DNA of 64,000 bases, from contig LSRX01001192.1 in assembly GCA_001939145.1 (NCBI GenBank), positions 3,944 to 67,943 on the forward strand, read 5' to 3'. The notes under the pieces were generated by a model, which was given only the letters and a program-made list of their open reading frames with translations, was not told where the DNA came from and made no database searches. Made by a program: the position numbers and the translations under genes. Origin of the DNA: Symbiodinium microadriaticum (lineage: Eukaryota > Sar > Dinophyceae > Suessiales > Symbiodiniaceae). Below are positions 50,979 through 62,900 of the stretch, in pieces. The stretch's first letter is position 1. Every line of letters starts with the position of its first letter.

Positions 50979-53900
50979 GATTATCTATTCGTCTATTTAT
51001 CTATCTATCTATCTAATTATCTATTGGTCTATTTGTCTATTTATCTATCTATCTATCTATCTATCTGTCTATCTATCTATCCATCTATCTATCTATCCAT
51101 CCATCTATCTATCTATCTATCTATCTATTGGCATATCGATCGGGTCTATCGATCGATCTGTCCATAGATCTGTCTATCTGTCTATTTTTCTATCTGTCTG
51201 TCTGTTTGTCTGTCTGTTTGCATGTAAATGTAAACGTACATGTATAATGTATATCGATGTCCATGCCTATGTCTACGTCTATATCGATATGTATAATGTA
51301 TATATCTACCTTCGCCCATACCTATAGGTGCATGTGTATGACATGCATACACCTATGTCTATATGCATATGTTGATGATGATAGTGGTTAGCCTTCTGAT
51401 TCTTTCGTGTGTTGCAACTAACCGAGGAATGAATCAAGTCATTAGTTTACGGCAGCAGTCATGTGCGCTTGCGTGCTTACTTCCAACACTGTTATTCAGA
51501 GACTGAATGAATGCACGGATGGATGAATGGAGGGAGGGAGGGAGGGAGGGCCCAGAACATGGCATGAAAGAACCTTCCTTCGTTCGCACATCTGGGAAGA
51601 TCTGAAAAATCTTCGTAGGTCCTTCTTGACACCTTGAACCTCTTTCATACATCGCCCCACAAGCTCAAGTGGGCTCGACATGCATGCTACAGGCAGCTTA
51701 TGCTTCGCATCTGAAGTCTGAACCCTTGACCCCAAAACCCTCAAACCTAAACCGATAAGTAACCGGTAACTCCGTAAACTTTAACGAAACCCAAAACCCA
51801 GCTTGAGAGGCACAGCTCCCAGGGCTGGAAGGCGCAGTGCAGGACCGACCGTTTGTTCGCGGGCTTTCTACTTCCGGTGTTTACAGAGTTTTTTGTTGGA
51901 AGGGGTTGAGCGGGCCGGTTGGACCCTGAGGAACAGTGACGGTTTTCCATCTCTTCTGCTCGGACAGGCAGTCCCCATTATTGTCCCAGTTGTGACAGCT
52001 GAAACACCAGAACCTCAAGCCCACAAGCTTTCCTTGAGGAACCACAAGTCGGGTTTTCAACTTTTTAAATTGGAGTTGTCGGACTTATAACCCTACGGTT
52101 AGCATACTTGCCAAGCCTACTGGTTCAAAACGATCGAAGCCTAAACGCGTTGAAGGGTCATGAAACCCGATGAAGACCACTAACATAAGAGCACCCTGGC
52201 GGCCCTCAAGAAATTGCAGAGCCCTGGAGTAAAGCACTCTATCGGAAAACTTTTCAACAGTCTCAAAGCCCTAAGCCCTGCACTCAAATCGAGAAGTGTA
52301 CCGAGCGTCAAGGCCGTGCAAACCCTTGCAAGCCCTGTCAACAAATCCAAAAAGACTAATCCGTAGGCAGCTTGTCAAACCTTTCTACAATTAAAACCAT
52401 CTTAAAAAAAGCCCTCAAACACCCATTGAAGAATCTAAACCCTAAACCCTAAACCCCTAAACCATGAGAGCCTTGCCTGCTGCGTGGGAGTGTGAGTGTC
52501 GAAACCCCTACACCCTGTACACCTTAACCCCTATAAACCCTAAACCCTAACCTCTTGCAAACGCCCTCCGAGGAGGCCACGGCCCGACTCGACGACGCGA
52601 AGCGCGCCGTGGCGGCANNNNNNNNNNNNNNNNNNNNNNNNNNNNNNNNNNNNNNNNNNNNNNNNNNNNNNNNNNNNNNNNNNNNNNNNNNNNNNNNNNN
52701 NNNNNNNNNNNNNNNNNNNNNNNNNNNNNNNNNNNNNNNNNNNNNNNNNNNNNNNNNNNNNNGAGGCCGCGGCGCAGAGCGCGGCGAACGCGCCGCTGGG
52801 ACGAAAGAGGGGCGCTGATAATCGGGGTTTAGGGTTTTATCAAAAAGGTTATTTGGAATAGGGTTCCTGTAACAAAAGGGAATTATAAGGGTTGCTATAA
52901 GGGTTCTACACTGTAGGGGCCTTGTTGATTGGAAAAGGGTGTCGGGGTAGGATGTAGTCCACTTATGATGAGGAACCCTTATGGGATAAGTATTCTTTGG
53001 AGAATGCGATCCCAAAGAGCCCTAAACCCCAAACATCGCTAAACACCCAAGCTTCGGAGGGGAACTTCTGGCGAGCGCGAGTTTTTTGTTTGGATGCATT
53101 TGTTGGGATGAAAGTTTATGAAAGTTCTTGCGCTCAGGAGGGCTCAGGCATTTTAAGGAGTTGTCCTTGTATTCGGTTGGGTTCGAACGTTTTCGCCTGT
53201 GTACGTTGACATCGCTTCCGGCCTGGCTGCTGTGTGGGTAGTCAGTTGCTTCTTGTGGGGCTAGGCGAGCGGCAGGTTTCGTATGGCCTTCTGAAGTCAT
53301 GTCGTGCGAGGACTGAGGATGACTGACCCATTACAGGCTACACCCCCAACACCCCACATGAAGCATCGACAACTGGACCAGCAATGGACCAAGCCTGAAA
53401 AAGAGCGCAGCAGCAGGCAAGGCTTTGTTCGACGAACCAAGGGTAGACACTGGTAGCCGTATAGGTTCCTTCTTATAATGGCCGCACCAGATCACAACAG
53501 AACGCACCCCAAGCTTGAAGCCCGATCATATCCCAAGGCAGAGTCCGAATTCTTCAGGCAGCGACAGACAACCCTTGTAGCAAGCCTTGAAGGAGCCCTT
53601 GGGGTTTGGGCCATGGGATCCAGGACACAGGACAATGCCTCGGCAGTCCCGAGTCCGGCCGACGAGGTGCAGGAGCACCGGGGCTCCCCAACTGGGTTCT
53701 AAGGGATTTAATGCAAGTCTTGTAAGCTACCATAATGAAGGAACCATATTATTTAATTACTATAGATCCCTATCATGGTTTTCTTAAATCCCTTAACAAG
53801 AACCCAGCCAAGATCAGGGGCGGAATCCTCAAAGTTGCCCTAAGAGGGTAGCACCGGGGTTGCCAAAAGGGCCTCCAGAGGGTTCTACACGGGTCACCAG

Positions 53901-56900
53901 AAGGGTTGCTATGCCGGGTTGCAAATACCGTCAGAGACCCTAAACAGCTCCTTCCGACGATTTCTGCATCGAGCTTTTTGGAACTGCCTTCTCTGCTACG
54001 TTACCGTGCTGTGCTTACATTATTTACATGATCGTCTATGCCCTCACCTGGACGGCCCGAAGGGACAAGTAGAACTCAGCAGAGTGCTAGTCTGTGATTT
54101 CAATGAGCCCTATACCTCGTCCACGATCTTTAAGGCACCCCTAAACCCCACAGTGCCCTGACAAAGTCCGTTTAAAACCTACAACAGCCTTATCCCACAA
54201 CTCCTTTTAGAAATCTTGTGGACTCCTGAACTCCGAAGCCTCAGCCCTGAACCCTCGACCCGAAGCCCCACCCTAAACCTTGGAAAATCGGAGCTAAGGA
54301 AGAAAAAGAGAGCCCTTAAACACACAAGACGCTACTAGAGCCCTCTTCCCCTAAACCCCAAACCCTCAAAATGTTCAGCCTTGCCTGCTGTGAGCGAGCG
54401 TGAGAGTCGGAACCCTCAAAAAACAGCACATTTTCCTGGAGGAGGCCTTCGAGTCCCAGGTGAAAGCCACGGAGGCCCAGGAGAAAGAGGCGGCCCCTTG
54501 GGATCTCATTGGGGGTCTCTTGGGATCTCCTTGCAGGCCTCTTGGGATTCTTAGTGGGCTTTGGAGCTTCACTGTCTGGGCCTGTTGGATTGGATTGAGA
54601 GGGCCCTTTTCCCCTACTTTGCGCTCTTAGCCGGCTATGGGCCCTTCAGACATCACAAGCCCGGGGCTCGAAACCGCACCAATACCCAACCTTTATAAGC
54701 TTTTCGGACTCTTATAATTTCGTAGTCACCCGAAAGTTTAACCTTTTATTTCCCTGCCTTATTGGGGAAGTAAGAAAAACACCAGGAGCAACCCAAAAGG
54801 TTTAATGCCCTAGCCCTCGCGGGCTGCGCAGGCAGCTGAGGCCAAGCCGGTCGTGTCCGAATACAGCGCCTCTGCGCCAAAGAGCTGGGATGGGGCGCCG
54901 GAAACCCTAAACTCTGAACCAGCATTCTGACTCAATTTCCGTTTCTCGAGTCGCTTGCTGCAAGGTCGAGGGGGATCCCGACTCTGGTTTCTAAAGCACC
55001 TAGTCAGTGAGCTAGGGATTTCACCTCAAACCACAGGGAGCCTCAAAGTTCACTAGGGATCCTCAATATAATTTGTTTTACTTTACGGTATATGGGCTCT
55101 TGGGGTTTCCTGTCGGTTGTCTGCGCCCCAAACCTGTAACCCTAAACCCTGAACCCAAGGCAAGTGGATGGATGGTGCCGAGAAGGTGCTTGAGGAAGCT
55201 TGGGCGCACCTGGAGAATTCAGTTCGAGATTTGTCCTGGGCCCTACTTAAAGAAGTTTCCGATGTCAGTATAGCAACGCCTTAACATGTCTAAAGAACTG
55301 CCCAGGTCTTCTTTGCAATAGCATACGTTGTTTCACGTGAAGCTTTGTGTCCAAAGCCGTACGTGAACCTACCAAACACCAACTTTTTTGTGGGTTCCTA
55401 TCTTCGAGCACTAACATGAAATTACAGGGGACCTGCAAGTAAGTAGGTCGCAGTAGGTGGAAGTAAACCCCTAAGCCCTGGACTGGGGTCGGCTTCTGGG
55501 AGATCGGGACCCCCTCCTCTCCCGGAGTTCTGCGCCCACTCGGAGCAGCTGCAGCCAGATCCGTGCTTCCGGGTTACGGAGCGCTACCTTCAGAGAGGGG
55601 CCTTATGGTGGCGTCTTTATACGCGGAATGAGATTATAAATGCTAGTATAACTAGCAATGGTAGTAGTCACATGAAGAGCAACTAAACCCTACCCTAAAC
55701 CCTGCTGGCTCCGAGGCAGAGCTCATGGCTCCGTTGTTTGACTTCATAAGCTCTCCGGCTTGAAGCCGGCGTGCGCATTCCGTGTCTCTGGCCCATGGCC
55801 CGCGCCGTGACCTTCGCCACGGTCCTTCTGGCGCTGTGGAATCCACAGCCCCAGAAGGACCGTGGCGAAGGTGCCTGTGGATCACCGGCAGTGCCTTCCG
55901 CCCCTCCCGGGAAGAGGTGCAGCAGCTCCTGGAAACAGAGGTAACGCCTCGAGATGCCCGCCCAATTGCGGAGGCTTCGATGGCCCGAGACTTCGAGCCT
56001 GTGCTGCGTGCGGCAGCTCCTGTCGAGGCGGGTGCGGCTTTTCTGGCAGGCGAATCAGCCGAATACTCTCACTGCGATGGACTTCGGCACAATGGCAGCC
56101 ACGTCATTGACACGGCACGCATCTTCAGCACCAGCACCTGGCATGGAAATCCAGGGCTGCAGGTGACCCTCAAGGAGACGCTGACCTTCCAAGGCAATTG
56201 GTCTTGACGGGTGAGATTCTCACCCGTCAAGACCAAATTGCAATTGCCTTGGAAGGTGAGATACAGATCATGCGGGAGCAGGAGCTGGAAGGACCCTGTA
56301 TCAAAGTGAACGGAAAGATGACTGTGATTGCCGCGAACGCCAGCTTCGTTGGCTGCAGAAACAGAATGCAGGACGGAGAAGGCGGAGCTCTGTTCATCCA
56401 GCGAGGCTTTATCGTCAGCAACAGCGTCGTCAAGTTCGAGAACCGCTGGCGGCAGCTTCTCCCGAGAAGCAGAAAGCACGGTGACCTTCGAGAACTGAAC
56501 GGCTTCTGGTTTCGGCGGAGGTGCACGCGTGGAGGTTGACTTCACACAGGGCCCCAACAGCTCCGCCATCTTACGCAGCTGCAGTGCGATGTGGCGGAAG
56601 GAGGCGGTGTTGCAACCAAAGACCTCAACAGCAACGGTTCAATGCACTTCAAGGCATGCCGGGCACGTACAGGTGGCGGCCCGAGTATCACCGGCGGCAC
56701 AGTACATCACGACGGTTCGCTCGGCGGGCTTTACATGGTTGGCGGCCTAGGACACTTTAGAAAGCTGGTTTTTGATCGCTGCGATGCTGACATGACTGCA
56801 GCCGCCTTGGCTGCAATTGCAGCCTATGGCACAGAAGCGGACTCGAGGAGCTCTCGCTGAGGGGCAGCGAAGGCAATGTCAACGACATCGCAGTCTCAGG

Positions 56901-59900
56901 CCTCTTGAAGCTCGGCTCCGTTCACCTGAGTATGGAGTCGAGCTCCGGCATCTACATCTCAGCACACAACCTTTCTCTCGAAGACGCGATGAATTGTGCG
57001 AACACCTCCGCTTGCACCTTCTATGCGAACGCCGCCACAAGGGCCGGCTTCCTGTGCCCCTTGGGCACAGGGTGGGTGGATTTCGAAGGTTTGCATGATT
57101 TCGGATGCCTGGCATGCAAGCTAGGGGACACGCAGGTTCTGAACGTGACGAGCGCCCCGAAGGGGCTTCCAAATGCCTGGCCAGCGAGCTGAAGATGGAG
57201 CCCGGGCTCCATCTTCAGCTCGCTGGCCAGGCAGGCTCATGGTGGAATTGGAGGATGTCAAGCGCAGCAGGCTGCCTACCCTGAAAGCGAAGTATCCCAG
57301 GGCAGGGTGCGCCTGGCAATGTGCGCAGACGGCTACCGGGGCCAAGGCTGCACGAACTGCAGCGATGAGCACGCCATGGCGGACAGCAGTGTGTTCTCGT
57401 GCACTGCCTGCAGCAAAGACCGTCGTGTGCAGGCGGTGCAGTGGATCACGTTCCTGTCTCAGCGCGCCTTCCTTTTTGCAATCGGAGCTCTGAGCGCCTT
57501 TGGAGCCAAGAAGGCTGGGGACCTGAAGCAAAGCAGCATCTACCTGAACCAGCTGATGGCCTTCGCCACGATCTCCAACACGATCCTGGCTGCCGTGTTG
57601 CAGACCCAGACGGCGAAGAACATCAAAAGCGATGCCGCGAATTTCTTCTTCAACGCTGCTGTGCACACCGCCGAGGCAGCTTCCGGACAAGGATCTGTAC
57701 GCAGCGCCTCCTCACAGTGTCTTTTGTCTTACCTCGGCTACGAGAAGACCTTATGGGGCAGTCACCTGTCGGATATCGTTGTGGCAGCCGGGCTCATTTC
57801 ATCGCTGTCCTTGATGAAGGATTCTCGTGTTGCGCTCATCGCAGGCATGAGCTGCTTCCTGCCCACAATAGCTGCCGATTTCGGGAAGTACTTGGTGTGC
57901 TACCGCCTGCGGCGAGATGACGTCTCCGGGCTCCAGGGCCTCAACTGCCCTTTCCTTCCTGGAGGTGCTGGGCTCGCCAGTGCGACGCAGGTGGCGGGGG
58001 GCTTCATTCTGCTCATGGTCGCCGCTGTTTGGACATGGCTCAGCTTTTCCACATCCCACGAGGATCCCAAACCCAGCCACGTGGTCTTCCTCACCAGCAA
58101 GATCAGGAAGACGCTCTTCACTTTCATCGGTGTCTTGCTGCCCATCCACTCCTCGCCAGCGTTGCAAATGGGCTGCCTAGGCATTGTGGTTTTGGTGTCG
58201 CTGTTTCTGTACTGCCGCTACAGAGGCTTGTAGCGGCAGTACAGGAACAGCGACACCAAAACCAAAACCACAATGCCTAGGCAGCCCCTGACCACTCGCC
58301 GGAGTGGAACTGGATCGAAATCTGGTTGCTCTTCGCTGGGGTGGTGAAAATCACAAGTGTGTCCACTTTGCTTGCAAACGAGTTCCACTGGGGGCACTCG
58401 GTACCCACTCAGCAGTGATCATCTTCGCAACTGCAGGCATGGCGGCGGTGGCAAGTGCCATCATGGTTTTTCGAATGATCCAAGAGCTGGTCCGGGAACA
58501 GAGGCAAGCGGCCAAGTGAGCTTGGAGGACGATAGCCTCGACCTTTGCAAAGGGTGGTGAAACAAAAAGAGGTAAGTCCAGTGAAATATTACGGTACAGG
58601 ATAATGTTCTTGCGATGGCTATACATGCTGTTGCTGCGCCAATGGGCATTCGTCGTGCCAGGTACCTCGCCAAGGCAAGTCCGAGAGTGAGTGCTGAAAC
58701 CCTACACCCTAAGCCCTAAATCCTGAACCCTAAATTTTAAACCCTAAACCCTAAGCTTATAAGCCCTGAACCCTGGACCCTAAACCCTAAACCCTAAACC
58801 CCAAACCCTAAACTCTAAACCCTAAACCCTAAGCTTATAAGCCCTGGACCCTAAACCCTAAACTTTTAGGGGCTGCGCCCTTGTGCGCCAGCGCAGCATT
58901 TTGTGGTTTTACTGTCAGAAGCGACGTCAATTGAAATTCAACCCAATTTCCTTAAACCTTTACTCAGCCAGCACCAGCCAAGCAAATTTGCTTCGATTAC
59001 TATGTTTGTGTGAACACGGAGGACTTGTCGGCTTTGGCGGGGAGGATTTGGGCTTTCGTAGGGATTTGGATCTTTCGCGGGGAAAGACTCGGACTTTCCT
59101 GGCGAAGATTCGGTTCTCGTGGGGAAGGGTTCGAACTTTGGGGAAGGATTCGGGCTTTCGTGAAGAGGATTTTGGGCTTTCGTGCTTTCGCGGTAAGGGC
59201 TATCGTGGGGAGGATTTTGGGCTTTCGTGCAGAGGATTTGGGCTTTTGTGGGGATTTGATTCTGGCTTTCGTGGGGTTTCGGGTGTTCGTGGGGAGGCGT
59301 TTGAGTTTCGGGCTTTGGTTGGGAGGATTTTAAGCTTTCGTGGGGAGGCTTCGGGCTTTCGCGGGGAGGAGACTTTCGGGCTTTCGTGGGGAGGATTTGG
59401 GCTTCGTGGGGATTCGGGCTTTGGTGGGGGTGTTTCGGGCTTTTGCAGGGGGAAGCTTTCGGGCTTTCGTGGCGAGGGTTTCGGGCTTTCGTGATGAGGG
59501 CTTTCGCGAGGAGGACTTCGAGTTTTGGTGGGGAGGCTTTTGGGGGAGGGTGTCGGGCTTTGGTGGGGAGGATTTTGGGCTTTCGTGGGGTTCGTGGGGT
59601 TTTTGTGGGGGGTTTCGGCTTTCGTGGGGAAGGATTCGGGCTTTCGAATCGATTTTACGAATTTAAGGCCCCCTTAAAACGAACCGATTTTGCAAATCGA
59701 ATCGATTTTACACGGTTAGAGCTTAGGGCAGCCCCCTTAAAGAGGGAGTTGACTTGGGCGCCGAGCTGCGCTGGCGAACCCTAAACCCCAACCCTAAGCC
59801 CTAAGCCCTACACCGATAAGAAGGGAGATCCTGGCAAGCTAAGGAGGCATCGGAGGCGAAGCCGGAGGTCTCCGAGTACAGCCGCCCTGCGCATCCGAGT

Positions 59901-62900
59901 TTTTCAGGTTCAAGGATGCAACATCTTTATGGGTTTAATGGGGTTTAGGGTTTATGGGGTTTAGGGGTTTATGGGGTTTAGGGGTTTAGGGTTTAAGGTT
60001 TAGGGTTTAGAGTTTATGGGGTTTATAGGGTTTAGGGTTTACGATGCTTTATGGCTTCGGCTGAGCTTCTGATGCATAACACAATGCCGCTCGGTTTCTT
60101 GAGGGTTCCAGGTTTGCTCGGTTTAGTTCGGTTTGGGCATGTGGGAGGCTTTATTTGGGATTAAAACGTAAGTCTACTTCCAGACCCTGAACCCTGGTAT
60201 AAACCCTACGCCCTAGCATATTCTGAACCCTTGCACAGGCCCTACACTCTAAGTGAGGCAAGTGGATGGATGGCGCTGAGAAGGTGCTGGCTGAGGTGCA
60301 TCCTGCCTTTCTCCGCTGCTTTTTTCGGGACGTTCCCACAAAGAGCCAAAAGACTTCTAGGGCCCCTGCGCAACCCAAAATCCTAAGCTCAAAACGGCAC
60401 CGACATGGTCAGCCGGGCGGGTGGGAACAAAAAGCTCCAAAACGTAAGCCCAAGCCCTGGAGACTTCAGGGCAACAGACCAAGGGGGCGGGTGGGAAAAA
60501 CTGGGTAGTTCTCTAAACAAGGCTCCTTTTTCGGTCCCCCAAGATAGTGCGACACCCTTGTATGAAGGACCCTAAAAGGCACCCTAATGTAGAGAGCTAC
60601 CCAACTCCTGAAGCCTTAGTGCCTCAACAATAAAGTTGGGCATGCTGCATGCGCGATGCGTCGGTGGATCAGAAGCTGCTGAGTTTGGAGTCTGGGATGG
60701 TCTCCACTTATGAGTGCTGAAACCCCTAAACCCTAAACCCCTAAACCCCTAAACCTCTAAACCCCCAAACCCCTAAACCCCCAAACCCTTAAACCCCACG
60801 CCCTAAACGTTGGACCAAAAGCTCCAGAGTCGCCAGGCCGACGACTTCGANAACCCCCAAACCCCTAAACCCCCAAACCCTTAAACCCCTAAACCCCTAA
60901 AAACCCTAAACCTTAAATCCTACGCCCTAAACGTTGGACCAAAAGCTCCAGAGTCGCCAGGCCGACGACTTCGACGAGGTGCTCAAGGACGGACCCCGAT
61001 GTTACATAGAAGGTAAGTATGATTATAGGCTGCTTAGAACTCAAACAAAGTTGGTTGTAACCTTACTTACTACGTCCCAGTCATGATAAAACACAGGGGG
61101 TTGGTGCTCTCAAACTTCCCAAACCGTGCCCTCGCGAGAGTGCTCTGCACACTTCTGGGATGGAAATGGCACTCCCCCGAGTGGTTTTGGAGATTGCGAC
61201 CTTTAATCGTTTGTTCTTTCGATCTGGGTTCCCAGCTCTTTGACGGCGGGCTCCTTCCGGAGCACCTGGTGGCCGAGAGCCCCACACCTCGTGGGATTTA
61301 GGGCTTAGGGCTTCATGACTCGACCTGTCAGGAACACCAGTTTATCACCTCCTTCAACAGCGTCGTATCCGACCGGTTAGGTCGTAGGGCAGTGAAGATG
61401 GTGCATACTCAGCCTTGAGCATCTCCTGCGGGGAATCTGGCCAGGCGAGCACCAGTCAAGCCTGTTTAAAAAAAGGGCTTAGGGCCTGGAGTTTACGGAT
61501 GAAGGTCTTGCCCCCTTCTGTTTTTTGCTCGGAAGGATGCGCCCGACTTCCCGGATGACGACAACGAGCCGGCGAGCCCAGCGTCCCCCGGTCGGAGATC
61601 TTGAAAAGCTTCACCCCATCCTGTCACCAGCATTGGTGGTTCCTTTAGTCTTCCGACGATAGTTTGCTCTTTGAGCGCCTTAGAGGGGGATGTCCATGGG
61701 TGTGGTGGTGGCTTTGCTGACTGCGAGCATACATCTTCGCCTGGTAGAGTCTGAGCAAAAGTCGTAGATCGCAAGCGCAACGAACTTGGATCATGAAAAG
61801 CTTCGAGTCAAGTGAATTCCTAAACTGCACCCAGAAGCTCCGGATAAGCTGCGGAGCCATAGGACTCCTGAAGCCTTAAAAGGCTAACGCTGTGTTTTTC
61901 CTAAAAGCTTGAAAGGAAGCAGACCCTAAACCCTGAACCCTAAACCCCTAAGCTTCCCTAAGCCCCCCTCGGCTCCTCAGGAGTTCTCCGTCACCGTCGG
62001 CGTCCCGCAGCAGTGGCTCGGGGTTCTGGGAGCAAGTGAAGAAGAAATGGGGCGAGAAATGGCAGAACTTCCGGAGCCTCGTTGGAGATCAGAACTAGGT
62101 AGGCCTTTGGGACATTTTATATTTTCCCTTCTTGGGCTTAAGAGGATCTTATTTTACGAATATTTTTCAGAGGCTTTGAGGGGCCAACCTTGAGCATCAT
62201 CACGACAAGCATGGCGATTCGGGATGAGCATGGCCGTGCTGATGGACGCTGCTGATGAGGAGGAAGACAACGGTGATGATGATGCGTGCTGATGAAGCTG
62301 GGGATGTGGATGTGTGTTCATGTGCTGCTTGTAGTTGTTGTGGAGAGGTAGTTCAGGGCACTTCTCCCATGCAGGATAAGACTTAAGAGGATCTCGGGAG
62401 CCCCTATCTTGCCAAGGGGATGGTTTCAAGGAAACGGAACCCAAGTCAGCCCTCCTTTGCCGACTCCCGGATGTGTTTTTGTGTCCGACAAAATGAAGGA
62501 GGGCTTCTTTTCACACGAGTAATACTCTCATTTTTCTTTATGTTCTTGTTTCGTGAATGATTAAGGTAGTGCTGTTCTTGGCTGCTTGTCATACCGCTAT
62601 TGGACCCTACAAGCCCGAAGCCCAAGCCACAAAGGAACCTTAGCTAACAAAAAAACACTAGAAAGCTTCAAAACCAGAAACCCCCACAGAGCCTAAGCCC
62701 TAAAAGTCCTTAAAAGGCACCGCGAAAGCCTTGGGAACATGGAACCCCAGAAAGCCAAAGCCCTGAAACCGAGGAACTGGGCCTTCGGCAGCCGGAGTCC
62801 CGCCGAACGCGCCCTGGACAAGGCAAGGCGCTCCCTCCCAGACTTTCCAAGATGACTTCATGAAGGGCCCCTGAAGGCATCTATTTTTACATGACCGTAG

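Larger units (their letters stand above)
55795..58519 (+). pseudogene. Intronless pseudogene: secreted beta-helix/Cys-rich/multi-membrane-pass protein
   Basis: ATG 55795 starts a signal peptide (MARAVTFATVLLALW). A Gly/Ser/Asn-rich, beta-helix-like ectodomain follows (NASFVGC and FENC-type repeats), then a Cys-rich part (GTGWVDFEGLHDFGCLAC; CADGYRGQGCTNCSDEH) like GCC2/GCC3 modules, then several membrane spans (e.g. GGFILLMVAAVWTWLSF) to a stop at 58519. The frame is broken by four fold-back insertions (near 55841, 56218, 57204 and 58229), a 7-nt deletion at ~56200, an apparent 2-nt deletion at ~56443, TGA at 56496-56498 where Cys is expected, small shifts near 56588, 56838, 57174 and 57296, and an 11-nt insertion at 58400-58410. 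Lack of introns suggests a retrocopy. It sits inside a gene D intron. Confidence 0.75.

Noticed and set aside
50892..51167. Tyr/Leu/Ser/Ile-rich frame over the CTAT repeat
   Set aside because: It is produced purely by the tetranucleotide repeat.
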